Origin: Phycisphaerales bacterium
Lineage (GTDB): Bacteria; Planctomycetota; Phycisphaerae; UBA1845; Fen-1342
Length of the DNA: 64,000 nucleotides
Assembly (NCBI GenBank): GCA_016716475.1
Contig: JADJWG010000001.1
Span: 248,001 to 312,000, forward strand
Reading direction: 5' to 3'
Positions 28,586-37,807 of this stretch are shown here, one piece after another. Under the pieces are notes generated by a model. The model had not been told where the DNA came from. It saw only the letters and a list, made by a program, of their open reading frames with translations, and did no database searches. The translations under genes were made by a program, and so were the position numbers. Position 1 is the stretch's first letter, and each line of letters opens with the position of its first letter.

Positions 28586-31393
28586 TCACAACGGGCCTTG
28601 CACACTTCGACTGGGGTTACGCTTTCCCCACTCCGCAGCGGTGCCGGCGCGACCCAATTGCTCGAAGAGCTCCACCACCTGCGTAAGCTCGCCCGCCCCG
28701 AATAAGTCCGCGGCCGGACGCAGCGCCGCCTCGCACTCATCGGCCAGCGCCACCACTTCTTCGGACCGGTCAAGCAATAGAAGTACGGCCGCCAGGTCAC
28801 GGACAACGAGCGCAAAACGTCCGACTTCCTCCGGCAGTCGCAACCGCCGAATCTGGTACGCCTGCCGCAGGTGTGTCTCCGCAGTGGTGAATTCTCCCCC
28901 CTCCGCGAGCGCACCCCCCAGCATCCACTGGGTTTCCGCTACCTCCGGATGGGTATCGCCCAGAACGTGCCGGCGAATTTCCAGTGCTTCACGATACATA
29001 CTGACCGCTGCGGCCAGTTGTCCGCCCCGCTGGTGAAAACGCCCGTAGAACAGCAACGTGACGGCCACCGCCAGGCGCGGTTCGCCACCTGCGAAGCGCC
29101 TCCTTAACTCGAGCGCCGCCCGGTACAGCGGCTCCGCCCCGTCTCGATCGCCCTGTTCTTCACGTACGCTTGCCAGGTTCATCATGCCCGTGGCCACGGC
29201 GGGGTGCTCGGCACCGAGCAACAGCCGGTGGAGCTCGAGCGCATCTCGATAGAGTGGCTCGGCGTCAGCCGGGTGCCCCGTCCGATGGAGAAAAACCGCG
29301 AGGTTATTGAGACTGGCCGCCACGTCCGGATGCTGCTCACCAAACAGCAGGCGCCGTACGCGCAATCCTTCCCGGTGCAGCACTTCGGCTTCCTCGTACG
29401 CACCCCGCCGTGCGAGCAGACTGGCCAGATTGTGAAGAAAGGTCGCAACTCGCGGGTGCTCATCGCCATAACGGGCCTGGTAGGCCGCGAGCGCCCCGCG
29501 CAAGAGCGGCTCTGCTGCGGTGTAGTCTCCACGGTCCTCGAGCAATGCAGCGAAATTGTGCCTGGTGGTCGCTACATCAATGTGCTCCGGCCCCAAGAGG
29601 CGCACACGCAGTTCCAGCGCCTGCTGGTAGAGGGGCTCTGCTTCCGACAGCCGGTCCATGAGCTGCAGGATCACCGCGAGATTGTTGAGACTCTCGGCGT
29701 GGGCGGCAGTCCCGGGCAAATGTTCCACCCGCAGCCCCAGCGCTGCGCGAAAGAGCTCCTCCGCTCCGGCGAAGTCTCCCTGGAGCTGGCGACAGATCGC
29801 GAGATCGTTTAAGCGATCGGCCCGCACAGCGGACTCTCCCGGCGCGATTTCCCCGTGCAGTGTCAGCGCTACCCGCAGGTGCGTCTCCGCGGCCTGAAAG
29901 TGGCCCAGCGCGCGAAACGCCTGCCCCAGCATCGTGCGCACCGCGACCTCCACCTCCGGCGCATGCCGCAGCGCGCCATCGTCCAGCTGGTCCGCCGCGT
30001 TCTCCAATACCTCACGCACGGTCACATCACGCCCGCGCGCCAGGGCCGGATCCGCTGAGCTCAAGATCTCCACCAGCACGGCATTGATCGCCGCGGCCTT
30101 GGCCGCCTCCGCGCCTGCGCGGTGAGCGGACTGCTCAGCAAGGTGTCGTTGCAGTGCTTCTTCATGTCGCGCCTGGACCGCCGCTGCGAGCGCGTTCTCG
30201 GCACGGTGCGTCTCATTCACAGCCCGCATCCAGTAGGTCAGGGATGTGAAGAACCCCCCGAGGAGCAGCGTGAGGAACAGCGCGAGGAGCACCGCCGGTC
30301 CACGGTAACGATGAATCTGTTTCCGCAGGACGTAGGCCAAGGAGGTACGCTTGGCCTCGATCGGGTCGCCCTGCAGGTAGCGCTCGATGTCGCGCGCCAG
30401 CTCGCCCGCACTCTGGTAGCGCCGTTCCGGTTCCTTCGCGAGGCACTTGAGGACGATCGTTTCGACCTCGTCGTCCACCTCGCGGCGCAGGTGTCGGGGC
30501 CGTAGCGGTTCCGCGAGCAGAATGCGGTCCAGTACGTCGCGCAGGCCACCGACCACCTCGTACGGAAACTTCCCCGTCAGCATCTGAAAGAGAATCACCC
30601 CGAGGGCGTACACGTCCGAGCGCACGTCTACGCGATCGGAAAACCCGGCGGCCTGCTCCGGGCTTGCCCACGGCACCGAGCCCACGAACTGACCCGCATG
30701 CGTCACCACGGCCACTTCGTCGGGGGCCGCGGTCACCTTCGCGAGCCCGAAGTCGAGCACATGCGGTTCACCGTCCTGGTTCACGCGAACATTGCTGGGT
30801 TTCAGATCGCGATGGATGATGCCACGCACATGAGCGGCATGCACCGCGGCGCAGATCTTCAGGAACAACCGCAGAGTCTGCACCACGGAGTGATCCGCGC
30901 TGGCCATATACACATCGAGCGGCTGCCCGCTGATGTAGTCCATCACGAAATAATGGCAACCATGCGCCAAGCCGGTGTCGTGCACAGTTACAATGTTGGG
31001 ATGCTGGAGCTGCGCGAGGATGCGTACTTCGCGTTCAAAGCGCGCCCGGTCCGCAACCCCAGCGAACGGCCCCTCGCACATCACCTTGATCGCCACCCGC
31101 CGTTTCGTGCCCGTGTGCTGCGCCTCGTACACGACGCCCTGGCCCCCGCGATGCACCTCCCGGCGCAACTCGTACCCCGGCAGTGAATCAGAAGGCGGCC
31201 CGGCCAAACCCTGGTTCGACGATGCAGGGGAGACGAGCGTCACGCTCGCGAACCGGGCGTCGATTTCGGTCGGGGCGTGCGGGCCCGACCGGCCTTGGGC
31301 TTCGGCGACATCGCGCCGGGCCGCCTCGATCAATGCGGCGTCCGAAGTGAACGTATCCTCCGGACGCCTTGCTGGCTCGTACTGCCGCGCCAT
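28586..31393 (-). CDS. Serine/threonine protein kinase with TM helix and TPR sensor
   Basis: A 935-residue receptor kinase of the bacterial Hanks type. Residues 74-340 are the kinase: GGQGVV loop near 83, Lys103 in VAIKV, HRDLKPSN with D196, DFGLA with D214, and SPEQ in the activation segment, so all catalytic residues are present. A TM helix follows (about 366-388), then a long outer part with about ten TPR units (for example HPDVAASLNNLAVFLHRTGH) of the Kinesin-light-chain/TPR_10 type. Start 31393 is chosen for GGTGAGG 5 nt upstream. It is the last gene of a sigma factor / one-TM protein / kinase set and is likely to regulate that sigma factor. Confidence 0.94.
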   Translation of the reverse strand: MARQYEPARRPEDTFTSDAALIEAARRDVAEAQGRSGPHAPTEIDARFASVTLVSPASSNQGLAGPPSDSLPGYELRREVHRGGQGVVYEAQHTGTKRRVAIKVMCEGPFAGVADRARFEREVRILAQLQHPNIVTVHDTGLAHGCHYFVMDYISGQPLDVYMASADHSVVQTLRLFLKICAAVHAAHVRGIIHRDLKPSNVRVNQDGEPHVLDFGLAKVTAAPDEVAVVTHAGQFVGSVPWASPEQAAGFSDRVDVRSDVYALGVILFQMLTGKFPYEVVGGLRDVLDRILLAEPLRPRHLRREVDDEVETIVLKCLAKEPERRYQSAGELARDIERYLQGDPIEAKRTSLAYVLRKQIHRYRGPAVLLALFLTLLLGGFFTSLTYWMRAVNETHRAENALAAAVQARHEEALQRHLAEQSAHRAGAEAAKAAAINAVLVEILSSADPALARGRDVTVREVLENAADQLDDGALRHAPEVEVAVRTMLGQAFRALGHFQAAETHLRVALTLHGEIAPGESAVRADRLNDLAICRQLQGDFAGAEELFRAALGLRVEHLPGTAAHAESLNNLAVILQLMDRLSEAEPLYQQALELRVRLLGPEHIDVATTRHNFAALLEDRGDYTAAEPLLRGALAAYQARYGDEHPRVATFLHNLASLLARRGAYEEAEVLHREGLRVRRLLFGEQHPDVAASLNNLAVFLHRTGHPADAEPLYRDALELHRLLLGAEHPAVATGMMNLASVREEQGDRDGAEPLYRAALELRRRFAGGEPRLAVAVTLLFYGRFHQRGGQLAAAVSMYREALEIRRHVLGDTHPEVAETQWMLGGALAEGGEFTTAETHLRQAYQIRRLRLPEEVGRFALVVRDLAAVLLLLDRSEEVVALADECEAALRPAADLFGAGELTQVVELFEQLGRAGTAAEWGKRNPSRSVQGPL

Positions 31394-31512
31394 GCGCGCC
31401 TCACCTGGGGACCGCAAGGTGCTGCCCAGAGGGAATCCCCGGCAACCCGACACCTCACATGGGCCGTGCGCTCCAAACTCCAACCTTGGGGGTCGCTTGG
31501 CACACCCCATTC

Positions 31513-32004
31513 CTACCACGCCAAGTGCCGTGACACCGGGACCGAACCTCCCGATGGCGGCGCGGCAGATGAGAAGGTTTCACCAGCATCCGCCCCAGGC
31601 ACCATCCCTCCTGGATTCCTGCCCGAGACCAACACCGTTTCGCCGCGATCCGCAAGCAGCACGCGCGCTGGCCGCCCGCTGCGCCAGTGATCCGTTTCAG
31701 TCCTACGCACATGAATAGCCGCCGGCGTCGTGATGGACTCCTCCATCTGCCCTGCCGCATCCCGTGCGCGCCACTCCACCAGCGCCGGCGGTAGTTCCAT
31801 GGCTTCCAACCGCATATCCTCTTCAGTCCGCGTGACGCTGACCACATCCAGCGCGACGCCCACACTCAAACCAAAGCAGAACACACCGAGCAGGAGCGCG
31901 AAGTCCCCGCCACGCTCCCATCGGAGTCGCGACCATGACCCACCCAGCTCTCTTGCCGCCATTGCCGGTGTCGCGGTCAGCCCCTCACCGTACCTGGACG
32001 TCAT
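31513..32004 (-). CDS. Single-TM protein between an ECF-type sigma factor and a kinase
   Basis: A 163-residue protein of unknown family. AAGGAG lies 7 nt before the ATG. One TM helix (FALLLGVFCFGLSVGVALDVV, about 34-54) divides a short N-terminal tail from about 105 outer residues, mostly beta and Arg/Thr-rich. Its size, single TM and placement fit an anti-sigma factor or a membrane partner of the kinase, but I see no ZAS zinc motif or zinc-finger signature. It lies 231 nt after the sigma gene and 119 nt before the kinase. Confidence 0.7.
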   Translation of the reverse strand: MTSRYGEGLTATPAMAARELGGSWSRLRWERGGDFALLLGVFCFGLSVGVALDVVSVTRTEEDMRLEAMELPPALVEWRARDAAGQMEESITTPAAIHVRRTETDHWRSGRPARVLLADRGETVLVSGRNPGGMVPGADAGETFSSAAPPSGGSVPVSRHLAW

Positions 32005-32235
32005 GTGCGTTACTCCTTCTCCCGGAACGGGTTACAGCACGTCGGCAGGTCTTGAGCAGCCCTCAACCTACCGGGCGGGGGATTCGGGGTCTGGTCACGC
32101 GATATTTGTCAGATTTCGTCAGGCGACCACCGCCGCTCTACTTCCTGAACACGCCACTTGATTACCAGGACGGCTTTCACAATCGACTCCGCCCACCTTT
32201 TTTGACCGGGGTTCCAACACGGTTGTCCGGTTCCT

Positions 32236-32844
32236 CTAGTAGCCAAGGTACCGCGAACCTGAACCGAGTAATTCGCGCAGCCGGTCGTGCGCGCGGGCCC
32301 GCAACATATAGACCGCCCCGGGTGAACGTCCGAGTTCCTGCGCCACTTCCTGGATACCACGCCCTTCAAGGTCGTACTGCTCCACCACCAGCCGGTACAG
32401 CCGCGGAAGGCGGACCAGGGCCGCGCGAAGGGCGACTTCGGCCTCCTGTTCGGCGATGTGTTGGCTCGCGGTTCGTTCCACCCCACCGATTTCGTCCATT
32501 AAAGACGCCATGGATTCCGACCTGTCATGGCCGACACGGCGCCGTGGGTCCGGCCGCTTGGCGCACTCCAGCGCGCGAATTGCGTCGCGCAGGTTGTTGT
32601 CAGCGAGGCGCGTCAACCAGGCGCGAAAGGTTTCGGTAGATTCTCCCCGCAACTGGTCCACCCGCAGGAACGCCTCCAGATACGTCACCTGCATGACGTC
32701 GGCCGCTTCGATCGCCGCCTGCCAAAGCGGGCTGATGGAAAGGCGCCGGCGCACCTCGGGCCCCACCTCTTCCAGGAGCTCCGCCAGGGCTTCATGATCA
32801 CCACGGGCGGCACGCGCGACCCGCTCGTCCGGACTGATCCCCAT
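32236..32844 (-). CDS. ECF-type RNA polymerase sigma factor
   Basis: A 202-residue sigma factor with regions 2 and 4 only. Region 2 includes EAADVMQVTYLEAFLRVDQ and TFRAWLTRLADNNLRD (the -10 recognition helix); region 4 has LPRLYRLVVEQYDLEGRGIQEVAQELGRSPGAVYMLRARAHDRL, a helix-turn-helix for the -35. The start at 32844 has GGGAG 8 nt upstream; an in-frame upstream extension of 79 codons is not supported. Planctomycetes carry many ECF factors tied to serine/threonine kinases, and this one has a kinase two genes downstream on the same strand. Confidence 0.9.
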   Translation of the reverse strand: MGISPDERVARAARGDHEALAELLEEVGPEVRRRLSISPLWQAAIEAADVMQVTYLEAFLRVDQLRGESTETFRAWLTRLADNNLRDAIRALECAKRPDPRRRVGHDRSESMASLMDEIGGVERTASQHIAEQEAEVALRAALVRLPRLYRLVVEQYDLEGRGIQEVAQELGRSPGAVYMLRARAHDRLRELLGSGSRYLGY

Positions 32845-32921
32845 GCGGCGCACTCCCGGAGGGTTGCAGTTGGCCCCGCAGCCCTTGGCCGAATTCACAA
32901 CAGCCCTGACACCCGAATGCA

Positions 32922-32949
32922 AGCGTACCGCAGTCCAAGTGGCCGTCAA
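32922..32949 (-). promoter_or_regulatory. Possible promoter of the ECF-type sigma gene
   Basis: On the minus strand TTGACG, 16 nt, TACGCT. The -35 matches five of six, the -10 only three. It would give a leader of about 70 nt. Confidence 0.35.
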
Positions 32950-33224
32950 TTGAGCAACAGTTCCCGACAGAACGCGACATGTATAACCATACGGCTTAGC
33001 GCTAGCCGTTCTTGCGGAATTGTGCGGACCTGTCGGCGCTACCGGTCCCAGTCTTCGCCTGCCCACGACCCAGGGGTACACTTTGTCATGAACAGGGTCA
33101 GGGGACGCCCCCGGCTCAGGGAAGGCCCATTTCCGGAGTTCGGTGGCATGGTGATGAACGTGGGGCGCGCTGGTCGAAGTCGGCGGGCTCCATTCAAAAG
33201 TCAGAAACTCCGCGGGGAGCTGAC

Positions 33225-33602
33225 ATGTTGATCAACTTGCAGGCCGCCTGGTTAGCGTTCTTCCTCGGGGCCGCTGGGGGGATTACCGCGGGCCTCTTTT
33301 TCCACCGTCCGGACTGGTTGGGTGGGTACGATTCGTGGCCGCGGCGTATGTTGCGGCTTGGACACATCTCCTTTTTCGGCCTGGGCCTGCTCAACCTGGC
33401 CTTCGCCCTCACGGCACGGACCCTTACACGCGACACCGGACTCGAGGCGGCCTCTGTGCTGCTGCTTGTGGGTCTCGCCACCATGCCGACAGTCTGCTAC
33501 CTCTCGGCGTGGAAGATTCAGTGCCGCCACCTCTTCTTCATCCCGGCCTTGACCACGACCGTCGGACTCGGTCTGGTAACGTGGAGGATGCTGGTCTTAT
33601 GA
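33225..33602 (+). CDS. Small four-helix membrane protein
   Basis: A 125-residue protein with four hydrophobic helices (about 5-27, 45-63, 73-93 and 101-120). I do not know the family. GGGGAG lies 6 nt before ATG 33225. Its stop overlaps the radical SAM start by 4 nt (ATGA), so the two are co-translated. The first helix ends in a Phe/His-rich loop (LFFHRPDW). It may anchor the radical SAM enzyme or handle its lipid-like product; this is inferred from context only. Confidence 0.75.
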   Translation: MLINLQAAWLAFFLGAAGGITAGLFFHRPDWLGGYDSWPRRMLRLGHISFFGLGLLNLAFALTARTLTRDTGLEAASVLLLVGLATMPTVCYLSAWKIQCRHLFFIPALTTTVGLGLVTWRMLVL

Positions 33603-34930
33603 ACATCGGCCTGTTCGCCATGAGCGGCATTCGCGCCTGCAACACCGAATTGCTCGAACTGGGGCTCACGCTGCCGGGCTTCGTCGAGCGCAGTAAGACC
33701 ATTGCTTCACTCCCGAGTCTCGGCCTGCTCACGCTTGCCGGCATGACTCCAGCCCGCCATCGCACGCAGTATTATGAGGTGCCGGATGGGCGCGCTCTTT
33801 CCGCACTTCCCACCGGTCTGGATCTGGCTGCCATTTCAAGTTTCAGCGCCCAGATCGACGAGGCCTACACTTTGGCGCGACGCTTTCGCGCCCTCGGTGT
33901 ACCCACGGTCCTTGGGGGACTGCATGTGACTGCCCGCCCCGACGAGGCCGCGGAACATGGTGACGTCGTCGTCACCGGCGAAGGCGAGGTCACCTGGCCT
34001 CAGATCGTGGCGGACGCCGAACACGGCCGCCTGCGCCCGCGCTACGACGCCGGCGCCGTGGCCTTCGACCTTGCGGATGCACCGCTACCGGCATTCGAAC
34101 TGCTCGACCTGCCGCGGTACAACCGCCTTACGGTGCAGACGAGTCGGGGGTGCCCGCATGACTGCGACTTCTGCGCCAGCTCGATCCTGCTCACGCGGCG
34201 TTACAAGCAAAAACCGATCGCCCGGGTCCTCGCCGAAATCGACCGGATACGCGCGCTCTGGCCGCGACCCTTCATCGAGCTGGCCGACGACAACAGTTTT
34301 GTGCACCGCACCTATTGGAAGGAACTGCTGCCCTTGCTTGCCGACCGCGGCCTGCGCTGGTTCACCGAGACCGATATCTCTGTCGCCGAGGATGATGAGC
34401 TGCTGGGACTCATGCAGGCGGCCGGCTGTGTGCAGATCCTGATCGGACTCGAGAGCCCGACCGAAGACGGCCTTGGCGGGATTGAGCTGCGCAATGACTG
34501 GAAGCGCAAACGCTACCCACGCTACCGGGATGCGATCCGTGCCATCCAGTCGCGTGGCATCACGGTGAACGGGTGTTTTGTCCTCGGGCTCGACGGGCAG
34601 ACGACGGACACGTTCGGTCAGGTCGCCGAGTTCGTGCGGGATACGGGTCTGTATGAAGTGCAGGTCACCCTCATGACGCCCTTTCCCGGTACGCCGCTGT
34701 ACGCTCGCCTGGAGCAGGAAGGCCGCCTGCTCGAACCATCGAACTGGAAGAAGTGCACGCTCTTTGACATCAACTACCGCCCGCTGCGCATGTCGGTCGA
34801 AGAACTCGATGCGGGCTTCAAGAAGCTCGTCGTCGATCTCTACAGCGACGAGTTCACGACGTGGCGACGCAGCAACTTCAAACGCATGCTTCGGACCCGG
34901 GGGCGACCGCACAGAGCGCCGCTCGCCTGA
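33599..34930 (+). CDS. B12-binding radical SAM protein
   Basis: A 443-residue enzyme. An N-terminal cobalamin-binding Rossmann-like domain is suggested by the SFSAQIDEAYTLARRFRALG stretch, GGLH (106-109) and VVVTGEGE (123-130). The radical SAM core starts at TSRGCPHDCDFC, with cluster ligands C185, C189 and C192 in CX3CX2C spacing. Later elements include ADDN, the LIGLESP strand and TLMTPFPGTPLY near the end of the barrel. Such proteins (methyltransferases, ring-contracting enzymes and others) cannot be told apart from sequence alone. It overlaps the upstream membrane gene by 4 nt and is followed by another membrane gene. Confidence 0.9.
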   Translation: MNIGLFAMSGIRACNTELLELGLTLPGFVERSKTIASLPSLGLLTLAGMTPARHRTQYYEVPDGRALSALPTGLDLAAISSFSAQIDEAYTLARRFRALGVPTVLGGLHVTARPDEAAEHGDVVVTGEGEVTWPQIVADAEHGRLRPRYDAGAVAFDLADAPLPAFELLDLPRYNRLTVQTSRGCPHDCDFCASSILLTRRYKQKPIARVLAEIDRIRALWPRPFIELADDNSFVHRTYWKELLPLLADRGLRWFTETDISVAEDDELLGLMQAAGCVQILIGLESPTEDGLGGIELRNDWKRKRYPRYRDAIRAIQSRGITVNGCFVLGLDGQTTDTFGQVAEFVRDTGLYEVQVTLMTPFPGTPLYARLEQEGRLLEPSNWKKCTLFDINYRPLRMSVEELDAGFKKLVVDLYSDEFTTWRRSNFKRMLRTRGRPHRAPLA

Positions 34931-35015
34931 GACCTGTCGCGCCACTAGTCTCAGCTCCAATGCATCCAAGGCGCAGTTACACGCGACCGCCGCTGGTCGC
35001 CAGGGAGACTTCACG

Positions 35016-35414
35016 ATGGCCGTTCGCTTACCCCTGATCGCACTGCTCTTCGGCATCGCGGCAGTGTACGACGGAATCCTCGGCTTGGCCTTCCTGTTCG
35101 CGACCGGCACCGTCTATGACTATGCCGGCGTCACGCCGCCGAATCACCCGGGTTACGTCCAGTTTCCGGCGGCACTGCTGATTGTGTTCGCGCTCATGTT
35201 CAGCGCCATTGCCCGTGACCCGCTGCGCAACCTGAACCTGATCCCCTATGGCATCCTGCTGAAAACGGCCTTCTGCGGCGTGGTCTTTTTTCACTGGTTC
35301 ACGACCGGAATCCCGTGGATGTGGAAGCCGTTTGCGCTGTTCGACCTGGTATTCCTGCTGCTGTTTGCGGGCGCCTACCGCGCTCTTCACGGCAAGAACA
35401 CGCCGCTTTCCTGA
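35016..35414 (+). CDS. Small four-helix membrane protein
   Basis: A 132-residue protein with four predicted helices (about 7-30, 50-68, 80-100 and 105-125). CAGGGAGA lies about 7 nt before ATG 35016. The loop TVYDYAGVTPPNHPGYVQFP is notable. The fold resembles DoxX-like or DUF-type four-helix proteins, without a firm match. It lies 85 nt behind the radical SAM gene on the same strand. Confidence 0.75.
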   Translation: MAVRLPLIALLFGIAAVYDGILGLAFLFATGTVYDYAGVTPPNHPGYVQFPAALLIVFALMFSAIARDPLRNLNLIPYGILLKTAFCGVVFFHWFTTGIPWMWKPFALFDLVFLLLFAGAYRALHGKNTPLS

Positions 35415-35545
35415 TGGCTGCAAATGGCCACCAGACCCGAAAGATCACACCACCTGTTCGATCGGCCCCAGCGCGCAATACAGACCCGCCGTGGTGAGTC
35501 TCTCACCATCAGCGGGTCTACCAGGTTCACAAGCACCCATCCACC

Positions 35546-36502
35546 CTACGACGCGACCAGCATCCGTTCTTCCAGCACGGCCCGCAGCTTGATCATGGCC
35601 TGATTCTGGATCTGCCGCACGCGCTCCTTGCTCACGCCGAGCAAGTCGCCCACCTGGTCCAGCGTCTTCCGCCTTCCCGCGGCACTTTCCTCGCTCTCGT
35701 CGAGCGAGAACCGGGCCGTCAGCACTTTGCGCTCGACCTGGCTCAGATCCGCCGAATTGTCGAACAGAATGCGCTTCAGCTCGTCGACACAGTCGTGCTC
35801 GATTTGGGAGCGGCGTTTTTCGAGGAAGTCACTTCGCTCCATCGCCGGGTCGTACGGCGTCGGAAACTGCGAGCGGTGCCGCGCCGCCTTCGTCCCGGCC
35901 CGCGCGAAGCTCGCCAGGATGGCCCGGCATGCGTAGGTGCTGAACTTGAAACCGCGAGCCGCATCAAACTTGTCGACACAGCGCAGCAGTGCGAGGTTAC
36001 CCTCGCTCACCAGCTCACCCAGCTCGACCCCATTGTTCCGCGAGCGCCGCGCCATCGCCAGCACCAGCGAAGTGTTCGAACGCACGATGTCCGTGCGGGC
36101 GGCTTGCGTGACGGCATCCCACTTCAGCAGCTCCCGGGCCGCCGCCTTCGTCAGGCGCTGCCCCTTGAAGCGCCGCAGGATCAGCATGACCCGGTGTCGG
36201 GCGTAATTGAACTTCTGGAAGATGTACCGCTCCTGCGCGGCCGTCAGCACTTCGGTCAGGCCGGATTCGTTGACCACGCCGATACGCGGCTCATCTTCAT
36301 GGATCACGGGCATCGTCGATCGCCGAAAGCTCGGGTGCCAGACGCACTCGATCACCTCGGACAAGCAGCGCTGCAGGCGTTGCAACTCGTCCTCCGAGAA
36401 ACACCGAAGGGTCGCGGCGGCCGGTAGCTTCGCCGCCGGCGTCAGCTTCCGTACGATGGTTGTGGAGCGGGTCGCGAGCGTAGCCGTGTTGCCCTTCGTC
36501 AT
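35546..36502 (-). CDS. Sigma-70 family RNA polymerase sigma factor (non-ECF)
   Basis: A 318-residue sigma factor. Region 2 (about 135-205) has LVSEGNLALLRCVDKFDAARG and FKFSTYACRAILASFAR, the classical 'EGN.GL..A..KFD..RG.KFSTYA' block with Asn/Leu changes and no W-I-R. Region 4 (about 265-312) has TLDQVGDLLGVSKERVRQIQNQAMIKLR. There is no large region 1.1. It resembles group 2/3 sigma factors of planctomycetes. The N-terminal 130 residues contain an extra helical domain. Start 36502 fits GGAAGGG 5-6 nt upstream; an in-frame extension to 36706 is rejected. No anti-sigma gene is beside it. Confidence 0.9.
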   Translation of the reverse strand: MTKGNTATLATRSTTIVRKLTPAAKLPAAATLRCFSEDELQRLQRCLSEVIECVWHPSFRRSTMPVIHEDEPRIGVVNESGLTEVLTAAQERYIFQKFNYARHRVMLILRRFKGQRLTKAAARELLKWDAVTQAARTDIVRSNTSLVLAMARRSRNNGVELGELVSEGNLALLRCVDKFDAARGFKFSTYACRAILASFARAGTKAARHRSQFPTPYDPAMERSDFLEKRRSQIEHDCVDELKRILFDNSADLSQVERKVLTARFSLDESEESAAGRRKTLDQVGDLLGVSKERVRQIQNQAMIKLRAVLEERMLVAS

Positions 36503-37021
36503 GATACCCTTCCATTCCTGCCAGACCGACACCGGGTGTCCTGCATCCCATCCCAGTCGGCCCGCAACGCCCGCGCCGACTGCCCGTGTCCTTCCTTTAC
36601 GTACGAAACCTGCCTCCGGGTCGCCGTTTCCCTCAAAAACCACTTGCACGCGAGCCGCATTCCCGCAATGGTCCGCTGATTCGACGGGCGCGCCGTGTCC
36701 AAACAAGCTGTGGCCCTGTGACGTCGCTTGTGCTTGACAGCGACATTTGCCACCGACCGGCGCCGGGGTTTACCCTGGCCCTGCGGCCCAGTACTTACCG
36801 CACCATTTGAGTTCTGATTACAAGTGTACTGTGGATTGAGCCATACGCAAGATTTGCGGGCTGTCGGGTGTCGGATTTCGTCGCCCAAACAGCATTCTCA
36901 GGCAGGAGCATTGAAAACAACGCCCCATAATAAAGTGTATTGGAAGCACGATTACGCTGTTGCTCCCCTTTCGCGTTTGCCTTAACAAGTGAATTAGTTC
37001 AGATATTTTTGAAAGCACCAC
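36503..37021. other. 519-nt divergent spacer with an AT-richer right half
   Basis: It separates the sigma gene (minus) and the HAD gene (plus), and must hold both promoters. From about 36,790 the sequence is clearly AT-richer than its surroundings (for example CCCATAATAAAG near 36,925). I found no promoter with both boxes at good spacing and no gene. Confidence 0.5.
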
Positions 37022-37708
37022 TTGAACCAGCCCATTCCCAGTACGACTCCACTACAGCCACCCGCCGTCATCTTTGACCTGGACGGAGTCCTGACCGACA
37101 CGGCCGAACTCCACTATCGGAGTTGGATCCCGGTCGCCGCCGAACTCGGCGTCCCTTTTGACCGGACCGTCAACGACCGCCTCCGCGGCCTGGCTCGACC
37201 GGCCAGTTTGGCGATCCTCGCGGGCGACCACTTCGACACGCTCAGCACTACGGAGCGGCATCGACTGATGGACCAGAAGAATGCCGCCTATCTCGCTCTC
37301 GTCGACAAGTTGGGGCCGCAGGACGCGTTTCCCGGAGCTGCCACACTACTCTCCAACCTTCGCGCCGCCGGCGCGCGACTCGCGGTGGCATCCTCCAGTC
37401 GGAACGCCCGGCAGGTACTGGACCGGCTCGGTCTCCGGCCGCTGCTCGATACCGTGGTCGATGCGAACGAAGCGGAACGTTCAAAACCCGACCCCCAGGT
37501 GTTCCAGGCCGCCGCCACGGCCCTCGACGTACCTCCCTGCCATTGTGTGGTGGTTGAGGATGCTGCGGCGGGTGTGGCCGCCGGACGCGCCGCGGGCATG
37601 CGGGTTGTTGGTATCGGTCCACCTCAGCGTCTGACCGGCGCAGATCTCGTCGTCGCAACCATCGGGGATCTCCACCCTGAGCACGTGCTTGCGCTCGTCC
37701 GGCCGTAG
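37022..37708 (+). CDS. HAD-superfamily sugar-phosphate mutase/phosphatase (beta-phosphoglucomutase-like)
   Basis: A 228-residue cytoplasmic protein. HAD motif I is FDLDGVLTDTAELHY, with the Asp nucleophile and Asp acid/base; motif II is SSSRNA; motif III SKPDPQVF with Lys; motif IV VVEDAAAGVAAG. The cap loop 'RLRGLARPASLAIL' matches beta-phosphoglucomutases, which interconvert glucose 1-phosphate and glucose 6-phosphate of the beta anomer. A related phosphatase role is possible. The start is a TTG: an in-frame stop lies 12 nt upstream and no ATG/GTG precedes motif I. There is no Shine-Dalgarno sequence, so it may be weakly or leaderlessly translated. Confidence 0.88.
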   Translation: MNQPIPSTTPLQPPAVIFDLDGVLTDTAELHYRSWIPVAAELGVPFDRTVNDRLRGLARPASLAILAGDHFDTLSTTERHRLMDQKNAAYLALVDKLGPQDAFPGAATLLSNLRAAGARLAVASSSRNARQVLDRLGLRPLLDTVVDANEAERSKPDPQVFQAAATALDVPPCHCVVVEDAAAGVAAGRAAGMRVVGIGPPQRLTGADLVVATIGDLHPEHVLALVRP

Positions 37709-37720
37709 CCCTGTCGTCGT

Positions 37721-37748
37721 TTGCCCTGGCGCGCGGATGATCTACACT
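37721..37748 (+). promoter_or_regulatory. Possible promoter of the RNase HII-like gene
   Basis: TTGCCC (37721-37726), a 16-nt spacer and TACACT (37743-37748). A hairpin ACGCCGCA/TGCGGCGT (37763-37784) follows in the leader. Confidence 0.45.
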
Positions 37749-37807
37749 CCGGTAACTCGGTAACGCCGCACGCAATTGCGGCGTGACGGGTTGGAGAAAC
37801 CCTCGAC

